A stretch of 50,682 nt of DNA from Clostridiaceae bacterium (GTDB taxonomy: Bacteria > Bacillota > Clostridia > Peptostreptococcales > Peptostreptococcaceae): NCBI GenBank assembly GCA_902362365.1, contig CABIVQ010000020.1:1-50682 (forward strand). The letters are read 5' to 3'. Made by a program: the position numbers and the translations under genes. Shown here in pieces: positions 9,806 through 19,129 of this stretch (position 1 is its first letter; every line of letters starts with the position of its first letter). Under the pieces are notes generated by a model. That model did not search any database, was not told the DNA's origin, and worked only from the letters and a program-made list of their open reading frames with translations.

Positions 9806-11143
9806 ATGCAAGCTACTCAAGCCAGTAATAAAGGTTTATTAGAAAAAGTATTCAAATTATCAGAGCATAATACAGATGTAAAAACAGAAATAATAGCAGG
9901 TATAACAACATTCATGACTATGGCATATATACTTGTTGTTAATGTAAACATTCTTGGAGAAGCAGGAATGGATAGAAATGCAGTATTTGCAGCAACAGCA
10001 ATAGCAGCATTTATAGGATGTGCAGCAATGGCACTTTTAGCAAACTATCCTATAGCACTAGCACCGGGTATGGGTTTAAATGCGTTCTTTGCTTATACGG
10101 TAGTATTAGGAATGGGGCATACATGGCAGTTTGCTTTATGTGCAGTATTAATAGAAGGAATTATATTTATAATACTTACAGCAACGAACGTTAGAGAGAA
10201 AATAATAGATTGTATACCGCCAGTATTAAAACATGCAGTTACTGCAGGTATAGGTCTTTTCATAGCGTTTATAGGATTAGCAAATGCAGGATTAGTAGTA
10301 AATGGATCAACAATATTAGCACTAGGTGATATGAGAAATCCATTAGTTTTATTAACAATAGTAGGAATAATAATAGCTAGTATATTAATAGCTAAGAATG
10401 TAAAAGGTGCTTTCCTTATAGCGATGTTAGCTATATCAGCGATAGGTATGACTTTAGGTCTTGTAGATTTACCTCAAGGTATAATATCAACAACTGTACC
10501 ATCTATAAAGCCACTATTCTTACAAGCTTTCAGCGTACCAACTAATGAAATATTTAGTTTAAAGATGTTAGTAATAGTTATAACATTCTTATTCGTAGAT
10601 TTATTTGATACAGTAGGATGTTTAGTAGGTGTAGCCTCAAAAGGAGATTTATTAGATGAAAATGGCAAGCTTCCAAAAGCTAAGCAAGCTTTATTTGCAG
10701 ATGCAATAGCAACAACAGCTGGAGCATTATTAGGAACATCAACAGTAACATCATATGTAGAAAGTGCATCTGGTATAGGAGAAGGTGGAAGAACTGGATT
10801 AACAGCAATGACAACAGGAATATTATTCTTATTATCATTATTCTTATCACCATTATTTATAGCGGTACCAACGCAAGCTACATCACCAGTACTTATAATA
10901 GTAGGGGTTATGATGGCTAGCTCATTAAAAGAAATAGATTTTAATGACTTTACTAATGCAATACCAGCATTCTTAACATTAGCAATGATGCCATTTGCAT
11001 ATAGTATAGCTGATGGAATAATATTTGGTATAATATCATTTACAATATTAAAGTTAGCAACAGGAAAATCAAAAGAAGTTAATATATACTTAATTGTGTT
11101 ATCAATACTATTTGCTTTAAAATTTGTATTTATAAATCATTAA
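9806..11143 (+). CDS. NCS2-family purine permease (AzgA/PbuG-like)
   Basis: This inner-membrane transporter imports purine bases (adenine, guanine or hypoxanthine) with protons. The 445 residues contain the AzgA-subfamily signatures: KTEIIAGITTFMTMAYILVV at the start, PGMGLNAFFAY in helix 3, and a central FLFVDLFDTVGCLVGVAS followed by GTSTVTSYVESASGIGEGGR. The GGAGG site at 9795-9799 is 6 bases from the ATG at 9806 but directly abuts the ATG at 9800, so the later start is chosen. It has its own promoter, a candidate PurR box and a terminator. No riboswitch motif is visible in its leader. Confidence 0.93.
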   Translation: MQATQASNKGLLEKVFKLSEHNTDVKTEIIAGITTFMTMAYILVVNVNILGEAGMDRNAVFAATAIAAFIGCAAMALLANYPIALAPGMGLNAFFAYTVVLGMGHTWQFALCAVLIEGIIFIILTATNVREKIIDCIPPVLKHAVTAGIGLFIAFIGLANAGLVVNGSTILALGDMRNPLVLLTIVGIIIASILIAKNVKGAFLIAMLAISAIGMTLGLVDLPQGIISTTVPSIKPLFLQAFSVPTNEIFSLKMLVIVITFLFVDLFDTVGCLVGVASKGDLLDENGKLPKAKQALFADAIATTAGALLGTSTVTSYVESASGIGEGGRTGLTAMTTGILFLLSLFLSPLFIAVPTQATSPVLIIVGVMMASSLKEIDFNDFTNAIPAFLTLAMMPFAYSIADGIIFGIISFTILKLATGKSKEVNIYLIVLSILFALKFVFINH

Positions 11144-11164
11144 AATAAAATTTATTATAAAGTT

Positions 11165-11208
11165 AAGGTTATAGACTTAAGAATTATTAAGTCTATAACC
11201 TTTTTAAT
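11165..11208 (+). terminator. Intrinsic terminator after the purine permease
   Basis: AAGGTTATAGACTTAA pairs perfectly with TTAAGTCTATAACCTT, followed by T residues. Confidence 0.88.
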
Positions 11209-11279
11209 TATAAAATAACTATATTTTATTTAATGATAATTTATAAATTAGTTCAAATGTAGGTAAATATAATAAAGCA

Positions 11280-11328
11280 TAAAAGAGTGTAGAGAAATAT
11301 ATAATATAAATTTCTCTACACTCTTTAT
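11280..11328 (-). terminator. Terminator of fhs
   Basis: A perfect 17-bp stem (11282-11298 with 11310-11326) lies just beyond the fhs stop codon on the minus strand. Its U tract on that strand is short. Confidence 0.7.
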
Positions 11329-11351
11329 ATTGACTAAATAATGTTTAATAA

Positions 11352-13031
11352 TTAGAATAAACCTGAAATAACTCCATTTTCATCTATATCGATTTTTTCA
11401 GCAGCTGGAACTTTTGGTAATCCAGGCATTTTCATTATATTTCCAGTAAGGGCAACGATAAATCCTGCGCCAGCAGAAACATTTAACTGTCTTACAGTTA
11501 TTTTAAATCCACTAGGTCTGCCTAATTTAGTTGCATCATCAGTTAAAGAGTATTGAGTCTTAGCCATACATATTGGCATATTACCAAAGCCTAAAGCTTC
11601 TAACTTATCTAACTCTTTTTTAGCTTGAGGTGTGAAGATTACACCATCAGCTCCATATATCTTTGTAGCAATGGCATTTATTTTACCTTCAATATCTAAT
11701 TCATCCTCGTAGCAAAATTGGAAGTTATTTTCTTCTTCTTCTATTAATCTTAATACTTCTTCAGCTAACTCAATTCCGCCTTCTCCACCTTTAGCCCATA
11801 CTTTAGACAAAGCAACATTAACACCTAACTCTTGGCATTTTTTCTTAACTAAATCAACTTCAGCTTCTGTATCAGTAGGGAATTCATTTATAGCAACTAC
11901 AGCAGGTAGTTTAAATACTTGAGTAATATTTTCTACATGCTTTAATAAATTTGGTAGACCAGCTTCTAACGCTTCTAAGTTTTCGTTATTTAATTCTGCC
12001 TTAGAAACTCCACCGTTGTATTTTAGAGCTCTAACAGTAGCTACTATTATGACTGCGGAAGGTTGTATATCAGCCATTCTACATTTTATGTCTAAGAATT
12101 TCTCTGCACCAAGATCTGCACCAAAGCCACCTTCAGTAACTACATAATCAGCAAAGTGCATGGCCATTTTAGTTGCTATTACTGAGTTACATCCATGAGC
12201 TATATTTGCAAATGGTCCCCCATGTATAAATGCAGGCGTTCCTTCTAATGTTTGAACTAAATTAGGTTTTAGTGCATCTTTTAATAAAGCTGCCATAGCT
12301 CCATTAGCTTTTAAACTAGCTGCTGTAACTGGCTGTCCTTCATAGTTATAAGCCACTATTATTTTTCCTAATCTTTCTTTTAAATCAGCGATATCATTTG
12401 CAAGGCAGAATGCAGCCATTACTTCTGAAGCAACAGTTATATCGAATCCATCTTCTCTAGTAACTCCATCAACTCTTGAACCTAATCCATCAACGATGTT
12501 TCTAAGCTGTCTGTCATTCATATCGACGCATCTTCTCCAAGTTATGCTTCTTGTATCTATATTTAGTTCATTTCCTTGATGGATATGATTATCTAACATA
12601 GCAGCTAATAAGTTGTTTGCAGCTCCTATAGCATGTAAATCTCCTGTGAAATGCAGATTTATATCCTCCATAGGTATTACTTGAGCATAACCTCCACCAG
12701 CAGCTCCACCTTTTATACCGAATACAGGTCCTAATGATGGTTCTCTTAATGCAACTAATGTATTTTTACCTAATTTGGATAAAGCATCTGCAACACCTAT
12801 AGTTGTTGTAGTTTTTCCTTCTCCTGCTGGAGTTGGATTTATTGCAGTTGTTAATATTACTTTTGCCTTTTTATTCGAATTACTTTTTTTTAGTAGATTG
12901 TAATCAACTTTAGCCTTATATTTTCCATATAAGTCTATATAATCTTCTTCTATATTTAGTTTTTGAGCTATTTCCCTAATATCTTTAGGTTTAGCTTCTT
13001 GAGCTATTTCAATATCTGATTTAAATGTCAT
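11352..13031 (-). CDS. fhs: Formate--tetrahydrofolate ligase
   Basis: Fhs makes 10-formyl-tetrahydrofolate from formate, ATP and tetrahydrofolate. That product is the one-carbon donor used by PurN and PurH, encoded in the divergent operon, and also enters acetyl-CoA pathway carbon flow in anaerobes. The 559-residue length is typical. The nucleotide-binding loop [11 protein letters not shown] is at residues 67-77, followed by [20 protein letters not shown] and [16 protein letters not shown], both hallmarks. GGAGGG lies upstream of the ATG on the minus strand. It is monocistronic and transcribed away from purE, sharing the 390-base intergenic region. Confidence 0.97.
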   Translation of the reverse strand: MTFKSDIEIAQEAKPKDIREIAQKLNIEEDYIDLYGKYKAKVDYNLLKKSNSNKKAKVILTTAINPTPAGEGKTTTTIGVADALSKLGKNTLVALREPSLGPVFGIKGGAAGGGYAQVIPMEDINLHFTGDLHAIGAANNLLAAMLDNHIHQGNELNIDTRSITWRRCVDMNDRQLRNIVDGLGSRVDGVTREDGFDITVASEVMAAFCLANDIADLKERLGKIIVAYNYEGQPVTAASLKANGAMAALLKDALKPNLVQTLEGTPAFIHGGPFANIAHGCNSVIATKMAMHFADYVVTEGGFGADLGAEKFLDIKCRMADIQPSAVIIVATVRALKYNGGVSKAELNNENLEALEAGLPNLLKHVENITQVFKLPAVVAINEFPTDTEAEVDLVKKKCQELGVNVALSKVWAKGGEGGIELAEEVLRLIEEEENNFQFCYEDELDIEGKINAIATKIYGADGVIFTPQAKKELDKLEALGFGNMPICMAKTQYSLTDDATKLGRPSGFKITVRQLNVSAGAGFIVALTGNIMKMPGLPKVPAAEKIDIDENGVISGLF

Positions 13032-13315
13032 AAATTAATTCCCTCCGTAATTTATAAATGTTCAATAACTCTTATATGTAGTAAGAATTAAAAATAAAAT
13101 AATTATTGAACTTTAATTTAATATTGATAATTATACCATTATTTTACTTATTGAAACTATTTATCTGAATTATAACATAAAATTCGTGATAATCCATATA
13201 ATTAAAATTTTATATTGGCGGAAATTTATGAGTAGAAATATATATAAATATATGTATTTCTACAATTTAACTGGTTTTATTGCACTAAAAATAAAATTTA
13301 AAAATAAATTATTGG

Positions 13316-13344
13316 TTGCAAAAATATGAATAATATAATAATAT
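13316..13344 (+). promoter_or_regulatory. Promoter of the purE-purL operon
   Basis: TTGCAA (13316-13321), a 17-base spacer and TAATAT (13339-13344). Transcription would begin about 70 bases before purE and run directly into the candidate PurR box. Confidence 0.65.
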
Positions 13345-13350
13345 TTAAAT

Positions 13351-13364
13351 ATAAAGTTCGTATT
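13351..13364 (-). promoter_or_regulatory. Candidate PurR box in the purE leader
   Basis: On the minus strand it reads AATACGAACTTTAT, sharing AATACGAAC with the guaB site. CGTAT and ATACG (13359-13372) form a small dyad. The position, just downstream of the -10 hexamer, suits repression. Confidence 0.45.
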
Positions 13365-13421
13365 ATTATACGGATGATAGGCGGTAAAATAAATTTAGAT
13401 ATAAAGAAAAGAGGGAAAATG

Positions 13422-13898
13422 ATGAAAGTAGCAGTAGTTATGGGATCCAAATCAGATTATCCTAAAGTTCAAGAAGGTATAGAATTATTAGAAAAATATG
13501 GTGTATCAGTTGTAGTTAGAGTATTGTCAGCACATAGAACCCCAGTTCAATTAACTGAGTTTTTAAATGAAATAGAAGATGAAGCTGATGTAATAATAGG
13601 GGCTGCTGGAAAAGCTGCGCATCTACCGGGAGTAATAGCTTCACAGACATTAATTCCTGTTATAGGATTACCAATAAAGTCATCTACTATGGATGGATTA
13701 GATTCACTTTTATCAATAGTGCAAATGCCAAAAGGAATTCCTGTTGCTACAGTAGCTATTGATGGAGGATTAAATGCTGCTTTATTGGCACTTCAAATAA
13801 TGAGTTTAAAATATCCGAAAATTAAAGACGATTTAGTTTTATATAGAGAAGAAATGGAACAAAAAGTATTAGAAGACGATAAAAACTTAAGGGGGTAA
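13422..13898 (+). CDS. purE: PurE, 5-(carboxyamino)imidazole ribonucleotide mutase or AIR carboxylase
   Basis: PurE produces CAIR in de novo purine synthesis. The 158 residues include MGSKSDYPKVQEGIELLEKY, SAHRTP and AAHLPGVIASQTLIPVIGLP, followed by LDSLLSIVQMPKGIPVATVA. The fold and motifs are nearer class I than animal-type class II, but the active-site loop reads AGKAAHLPG, with K where class I enzymes usually have G. No purK gene follows, which bears on whether it uses N5-CAIR or CO2 directly. The ATG at 13422 is chosen: GAGGG ends 6 bases upstream and homology begins there. The reading frame open from 13326 covers the promoter and is not coding. It is the first gene of an eight-gene operon. 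Confidence 0.94.
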   Translation: MKVAVVMGSKSDYPKVQEGIELLEKYGVSVVVRVLSAHRTPVQLTEFLNEIEDEADVIIGAAGKAAHLPGVIASQTLIPVIGLPIKSSTMDGLDSLLSIVQMPKGIPVATVAIDGGLNAALLALQIMSLKYPKIKDDLVLYREEMEQKVLEDDKNLRG

Positions 13899-13902
13899 TA
13901 CA

Positions 13903-14601
13903 ATGTTATTATATGAGGGGAAAGCGAAACAAGTTTATTCAACAGAAAATGAAAATGAGTTTATAGTTTATTTTAAGGACGATGCAACAGCATTCAATGG
14001 AGAGAAAAAAGCAACAATATCATCTAAAGGTATATTAAATAATAAAATATCAACAATTATGTTTGAAATGTTACACGATAATCAAATCAATACACACTTC
14101 GTAAAAAGTTTATCAGATAGAGAAATGTTAGTAAAAAAAGTTGAGATATTACCACTTGAAGTAATAGTTAGAAATATAACTGCAGGTTCATTCTGTAAAA
14201 GATATGGAATAGAAGAAGGTTTAGTTTTAGATGAACCAATATTTGAATTAAGCTATAAAAATGATGAATATGGAGATCCAATGTTAAATGAGGACCATGC
14301 AGTAGCAATGAAATTAGCAACTAGAGGAGAAATAGCATTCTTAAAAGCGCAAACTTTAAAAATCAATGAATTAATGAAAGATTTCTTCTTAAAGATGAAT
14401 CTAAAATTAGTAGATTTCAAATTAGAATTCGGTAAAGATGTAGAAGGAAATATAATACTAGCTGATGAAATATCACCTGATACTTGTAGACTATGGGATG
14501 TAAATACAAATGAAAAGTTAGATAAAGATAGATTTAGAAGAGATCTAGGTGACCTTGTTCAAGGTTATGAAGAAGTTCTTGCTAGAATGAATTGTAAATA
14601 G
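13903..14601 (+). CDS. purC: Phosphoribosylaminoimidazole-succinocarboxamide synthase
   Basis: PurC joins aspartate to CAIR with ATP to give SAICAR. The 232-residue chain is typical of bacterial PurC. Motifs include LLYEGKAKQVY at the start, KVEILPLEVIVRNITAGSF in the middle and the C-terminal LADEISPDTCRLWD with metal- and ATP-binding acidic residues. It starts 4 bases after purE, with GGGGG as ribosome binding site, and belongs to the purE-purL operon. Confidence 0.96.
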   Translation: MLLYEGKAKQVYSTENENEFIVYFKDDATAFNGEKKATISSKGILNNKISTIMFEMLHDNQINTHFVKSLSDREMLVKKVEILPLEVIVRNITAGSFCKRYGIEEGLVLDEPIFELSYKNDEYGDPMLNEDHAVAMKLATRGEIAFLKAQTLKINELMKDFFLKMNLKLVDFKLEFGKDVEGNIILADEISPDTCRLWDVNTNEKLDKDRFRRDLGDLVQGYEEVLARMNCK

Positions 14602-14613
14602 GGGGAAATTCTT

Positions 14614-15984
14614 ATGTGTGGTGTTGTAGGTATTTATTCGAAAGATAAAGATATAGCTAAAGAATTATACTACTCTTTATATTCTATACAACATAGAGGT
14701 CAAGAAAGCTGCGGTCTAGCAGTTGTTGATGGAGATAATATAAAATACAAAAAAGATATGGGATTAGTTGGAGATGTATTTAAAGAAGATGAGCTATCTA
14801 ATTTAAGTGGAAATATGGGAATTGGTCATGTTAGATACTCTACAGCTGGAGGAAGTACTTTAGCAAATTGTCAACCTTTAGTTGGAAGTTGTAGAAAGAG
14901 AAAACTAGCAATAGCTCATAATGGAAACCTAGTAAATGCAAATTATCTAAAAGATATGCTAGAAGAAGATGGATACATGTTCCAAGCTAACTCAGATACA
15001 GAAGTAATACTTTATATACTTGCTAGATATTATAAGGGAGATATAGTAGAAAGTTTAAAGATAACTATGGACTATATAAAGGGAGCGTATTCTCTGGTAG
15101 TTATGGGAGAAGATTCTTTAGTAGGAGTAAGAGACCCACATGGATTTAGACCTCTTATTTTAGGAAAAAAAGGCGATGAATATATATTTGCATCAGAAAG
15201 TTGTGCAATAGATATACTTGGTGGAGAAGTAATAAGAGACGTAGAGCCAGGAGAGATAATTGTGGTTAAAGATGGGGAAGTTAAATCTTATCATTATTCC
15301 GAGAACTACAAACCTCTAATGAGAAGTTGTATATTTGAGCATATTTACTTTGCTAGAAATGATGCGACTATAGATAATGTAAATGTATATAACTTTAGAG
15401 TAAAATGTGGAGAAATATTAGCACAAGATGAAGATATAAGTGCAGATATCGTAGTACCAGTTCCAGATTCTGGTTGGGCGGGAGCTATAGGATATTCTAA
15501 TGCAAGTGGATTGAAGATAAGTGAAGGTCTTGTGAAGAATAGATATGTTGGAAGAACATTTATAAAACCAACTCAAGAGCAAAGAGAGATAGGGGTTAAA
15601 ATAAAATTAAATCCATTATCTACAATAGTAAAAGGAAAATCAGTAGTATTAGTAGATGATTCAGTGGTTAGGGGAACTACTTCTAAAAAAATAGTGCAGT
15701 CTTTAAAAGAAGCAGGAGCTAGTGAAATACATCTTAGAATTACATCTCCTCCAGTAGAGTACTCATGTTATTACGGAATAGATACACCAAATCGTTCTAA
15801 TTTAATAGCATCAAATAATAGTGTAGAAGAGATGAGAGAATATATTGGATGTGATTCATTAAAGTTTTTAAGTATAGAAGGAATGATAGATGCTACAGAA
15901 AATAAAGCTACTTTCTGTAAGGCTTGTTTTGATGGAGACTATCCAGTAAAGAAAATTGACAAGGAGGAACAGTTATCATGTTAA
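14614..15984 (+). CDS. purF: Amidophosphoribosyltransferase
   Basis: PurF catalyses the first committed purine step, making phosphoribosylamine from PRPP and glutamine. Cysteine 2, directly after the start methionine, is the glutaminase nucleophile, so no propeptide needs cleaving except Met, unlike the Bacillus enzyme. HRGQESCG and GHVRYSTAG are glutaminase motifs, and VVLVDDSVVRGTTS is the PRPP-binding loop. Four cysteines matching those that hold the [4Fe-4S] cluster of Bacillus PurF are visible: RSCIFEHIYFARND, EYSCYYGID and TFCKACFDGDYP. An oxygen-labile cluster is therefore inferred. It starts 12 bases after purC and overlaps purM by 7 bases. Confidence 0.96.
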   Translation: MCGVVGIYSKDKDIAKELYYSLYSIQHRGQESCGLAVVDGDNIKYKKDMGLVGDVFKEDELSNLSGNMGIGHVRYSTAGGSTLANCQPLVGSCRKRKLAIAHNGNLVNANYLKDMLEEDGYMFQANSDTEVILYILARYYKGDIVESLKITMDYIKGAYSLVVMGEDSLVGVRDPHGFRPLILGKKGDEYIFASESCAIDILGGEVIRDVEPGEIIVVKDGEVKSYHYSENYKPLMRSCIFEHIYFARNDATIDNVNVYNFRVKCGEILAQDEDISADIVVPVPDSGWAGAIGYSNASGLKISEGLVKNRYVGRTFIKPTQEQREIGVKIKLNPLSTIVKGKSVVLVDDSVVRGTTSKKIVQSLKEAGASEIHLRITSPPVEYSCYYGIDTPNRSNLIASNNSVEEMREYIGCDSLKFLSIEGMIDATENKATFCKACFDGDYPVKKIDKEEQLSC

Positions 15985-17006
15985 CTTACAAGCAATCAGG
16001 TGTTGATATAGATGAAGGAAACAGAGCGGTTGAACTTATAAAAGGGAAGATAAAAACAACTTATGATAATAATGTAATTGGAGATTTAGGAAACTTTAGT
16101 GGTTTATATAGCTTAAAAGATTTTACAAACATGACAGAGCCTGTGTTACTTTCATCTACAGATGGGGTTGGAACAAAATTAAAGCTAGCTCAAATGATGG
16201 ATAAACACGATACAGTTGGTATAGATTTAGTTGCAATGTGTGTAAATGATTTAATATGCCAAGGTGCAAAGCCCTTATTCTTCTTAGATTATATAGCTAC
16301 TGGTAAATTAGTTGCAGAACAAGTGGAACAAATAGTTAGTGGAATAGTAGAGGGATGTAAAATGGCAGGATGTGCACTTGTTGGTGGAGAAACTGCTGAA
16401 ATGCCTGGAATGTACAGTGAAGATGAATATGATTTAGCTGGATTCTCTGTTGGGATAGCAGATAGAGAAAAAATAGTTTCTGGTAAGAATGTAAAATCAG
16501 GAGATACATTAATTGGAGTAGCATCAAGTGGTATACATAGTAATGGATTCTCTTTTGTAAGAAAAATATTCTTAGATAAATACGGGTACACATTAGATAA
16601 ATACATAGAAGAATTAGGAATGACTTTAGGTGATGCTCTTTTAACTCCTACAAAAATATATGTTAAGTTAGTTTTAGATTTAATAGAAAAGCATGAATTA
16701 AAAGCAATTGCACATATAACTGGTGGTGGAGTAATAGAAAATATAACTAGAGTTATACCAAAAGGCTTAGGAATAGATATAAATAAAAATTCTTGGGAAA
16801 AGCCAGCTATATTTAAGATGATAGAAAGCTTTAATGCAGTAGATGAGAGAGAACTTCACAAGAGTTTTAATATGGGTATTGGCTTAGTTTTAATAGTAGA
16901 TAAGGAAAATGCTAATGAAATAGTTGATTATATAAATACTACAGATGAAAAGGCTTATATCATAGGTGAAGTAGTAGATACTCATGAAGGAGTAGAATTA
17001 TGCTAA
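15978..17006 (+). CDS. purM: Phosphoribosylformylglycinamidine cyclo-ligase (AIR synthetase)
   Basis: PurM closes the imidazole ring, converting FGAM to AIR with ATP. The 342 residues begin LTYKQSGVDIDEGNRAVELI and contain GDLGNFSGLY, LLSSTDGVGTKL, VGGETAEMPGMY and HITGGGVIENITRVIP, all diagnostic. Its start lies inside the end of purF (ATGTTAA overlap) and its end overlaps purN by 7 bases, so translation is coupled across purF-purM-purN. GGAGG precedes the ATG inside purF. Confidence 0.96.
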   Translation: MLTYKQSGVDIDEGNRAVELIKGKIKTTYDNNVIGDLGNFSGLYSLKDFTNMTEPVLLSSTDGVGTKLKLAQMMDKHDTVGIDLVAMCVNDLICQGAKPLFFLDYIATGKLVAEQVEQIVSGIVEGCKMAGCALVGGETAEMPGMYSEDEYDLAGFSVGIADREKIVSGKNVKSGDTLIGVASSGIHSNGFSFVRKIFLDKYGYTLDKYIEELGMTLGDALLTPTKIYVKLVLDLIEKHELKAIAHITGGGVIENITRVIPKGLGIDINKNSWEKPAIFKMIESFNAVDERELHKSFNMGIGLVLIVDKENANEIVDYINTTDEKAYIIGEVVDTHEGVELC

Positions 17007-17593
17007 ATATAGGTGTTTTAGTTTCTGGTGGGGGAACTAATTTACAAGCTATAATAGATGAAACTTTAGCAGGAAATATAAATGGTAAAGTTAAGGTTGT
17101 AATATCAAATAAAGAGAACGCTTATGGATTAGAAAGAGCTAGGCAAAATAATATAAATACTGTTTTTGAAACTGACGAAGATAGGATAATAGAAGTTTTA
17201 AAGGAACATAATATTGATTTGGTTGTTTTAGCGGGATATTTAAAAATAATAAGTCCTAAGTTTGTAAATGAATTCAGAAATAAGATGATAAATATACATC
17301 CATCATTAATACCTTCATTTTGTGGTAAAGGATATTATGGACAAAAGGTTCATCAAGGTGTTATTGATTATGGAGCTAAGGTAACTGGGGCTACAGTTCA
17401 TTTTGTAGATGAAGGTGCAGATACAGGACCGATTATTATGCAAGAAACTGTAGTAGTAAAAGATGACGATGATGCGAGCTCTTTAGCAAAAAGAGTGTTA
17501 GAAATAGAACATAAGATTTTAAAGAAGAGTATTAGTCTTTTCTGTGAAAATAAATTAAGTATTCAGGGTAGGAGAGTGTTTATAAATGAGTAA
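17000..17593 (+). CDS. purN: Phosphoribosylglycinamide formyltransferase (folate-dependent)
   Basis: PurN transfers the formyl group of 10-formyl-tetrahydrofolate to GAR. The 197-residue chain has VLVSGGGTNLQAIID near the start, the catalytic stretch INIHPSLIPSF with the asparagine and histidine, and VDEGADTGPII with the catalytic aspartate. A KGYYG insert follows the IHPSL motif. It overlaps purM upstream and purH downstream. The cofactor would come from Fhs, encoded divergently. Confidence 0.96.
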   Translation: MLNIGVLVSGGGTNLQAIIDETLAGNINGKVKVVISNKENAYGLERARQNNINTVFETDEDRIIEVLKEHNIDLVVLAGYLKIISPKFVNEFRNKMINIHPSLIPSFCGKGYYGQKVHQGVIDYGAKVTGATVHFVDEGADTGPIIMQETVVVKDDDDASSLAKRVLEIEHKILKKSISLFCENKLSIQGRRVFINE

Positions 17594-19118
17594 AAGAGCA
17601 TTGATAAGTGTTACAGACAAAAGTGGAGTAGTTGAATTTGCAAAAGAATTAAACAGTCTTGGATATGAAGTTATATCTACAGGAAATACATTTAAGATGT
17701 TAGAAAAAAATGGTGTAAAAGCTATTCAGATAGATGAAGTTACTAAATTACCAGAGATGCTAGATGGAAGAGTAAAAACTTTAAATCCATACATACATGG
17801 TGGAATTCTTTATAAAAGAGATGATGAAAATCATGTTAAGACTATTAAGGAATATGAAATAGGCTCTATAGACTTAGTAGTTGTGAATTTATATGATTTT
17901 GAAGGAACTTTAAAGGCAGAAAAATCCCATGAAGAAATGATAGAAAACATAGATATAGGTGGACCATCTATGATACGTTCTGCTGCAAAAAACTATAAAG
18001 ATGTAACAGTTATAGTAGATATAAATGATTATGATATGGTAATTGAAAAGTTAAAGAATGATGAATTAACTTTAGAAGATAGAAAAAGATTATCATATAA
18101 AGCATTTTCAACTACAGCTAGGTATGATGCACTTATATCAAGCTACTTTGCAGGAGAAGTAGGAGATGATTATCCTGAAATATTAAATTTAACATTCCAG
18201 AAAGAAGAAACTTTAAGATATGGAGAAAATCCACATCAACATGGAGTGTTATACTCTCAACCGAATGCTAAAAATCCAATATTAAATTATGAACAATTAA
18301 ACGGAAAAGAGTTATCTTTCAACAATATAAATGATTTACATGGTTGTTTAGAAGTTATGAGAGAATTTAAAGATAATGAAGAAGTAGTTTCAGTAGCTAT
18401 AAAACATACTAACCCATGTGGGGTTGGTTTAGGAAAAAATTCTCTAGAAGCATATACTAAATGCTATGAAGCTGATACAGTTTCAATATTTGGTGGAATA
18501 GTTGGTATAACTTCTACAGTAGATGCGGCTACAGCTCAAAAATTAAGTGAAATATTCTTAGAAATAGTAGTTGCTTATGATTTTACTGAAGAAGCTTTAG
18601 AAATACTTAAGAAAAAGAAAAACTTAAGAGTACTAAAGTTAGCTAAGATAGAAAATAGTTTACAACCATATGATATGAAATATTTAGATGGAAAACTATT
18701 AATACAAGATAAAAATAATTCCTTAGCAGATAAGTATGAAACTGTAACAACAGTAGTTCCTACTAAAGAGCAATTAGAAGATATGGAATTTGGTATGAAG
18801 GTTGTTAAAAATATGAAATCAAATGCTATAGCTATAGTTAGGGACGGAATGACTTTAGCTTTAGGATGTGGGCAAACTTCAAGAATATGGGCTTTAAAAA
18901 ATGCTTTAGAAAATAATAGTGATAAAGATTTTAATGGTGCAGTACTTGCCTCAGATGCATTCTTCCCATTTGATGACTGTGTGACATTAGCAAATGAATA
19001 CGGAATTAAAGCAGTTGTTCAACCAGGTGGTTCAATGAGAGACCAAGATTCTATAGATGCTTGTAATAAATATGAGATGACAATGGTGTTTACAGGAATA
19101 AGACATTTCAAACACTAG
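17586..19118 (+). CDS. purH: Bifunctional AICAR formyltransferase / IMP cyclohydrolase
   Basis: PurH carries out the last two steps to IMP. The N-terminal methylglyoxal-synthase-like cyclohydrolase domain starts KRALISVTDKSGVVEFAKEL with LDGRVKTLNPYIHGGIL. The C-terminal transformylase domain has YGENPHQ, IKHTNPCGVGLG and the end VQPGGSMRDQDSIDACNKY. The 510-residue length is standard. It overlaps purN by 8 bases and is followed by purD after 11 bases. Confidence 0.97.
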   Translation: MSKRALISVTDKSGVVEFAKELNSLGYEVISTGNTFKMLEKNGVKAIQIDEVTKLPEMLDGRVKTLNPYIHGGILYKRDDENHVKTIKEYEIGSIDLVVVNLYDFEGTLKAEKSHEEMIENIDIGGPSMIRSAAKNYKDVTVIVDINDYDMVIEKLKNDELTLEDRKRLSYKAFSTTARYDALISSYFAGEVGDDYPEILNLTFQKEETLRYGENPHQHGVLYSQPNAKNPILNYEQLNGKELSFNNINDLHGCLEVMREFKDNEEVVSVAIKHTNPCGVGLGKNSLEAYTKCYEADTVSIFGGIVGITSTVDAATAQKLSEIFLEIVVAYDFTEEALEILKKKKNLRVLKLAKIENSLQPYDMKYLDGKLLIQDKNNSLADKYETVTTVVPTKEQLEDMEFGMKVVKNMKSNAIAIVRDGMTLALGCGQTSRIWALKNALENNSDKDFNGAVLASDAFFPFDDCVTLANEYGIKAVVQPGGSMRDQDSIDACNKYEMTMVFTGIRHFKH

Positions 19119-19129
19119 GAGGATAAGTT

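Larger units (their letters stand above)
13032..13421. promoter_or_regulatory. Divergent fhs/purE control region
   Basis: This 390-base gene-free stretch carries the purE promoter (13316-13344) and a candidate PurR box (13351-13364). A weaker TTCGTG half site is at 13183-13188. A TATAAT on the minus strand (13130-13135) may serve fhs, with only a poor -35. No purine-riboswitch or ykkC motif was recognised here. Confidence 0.5.
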
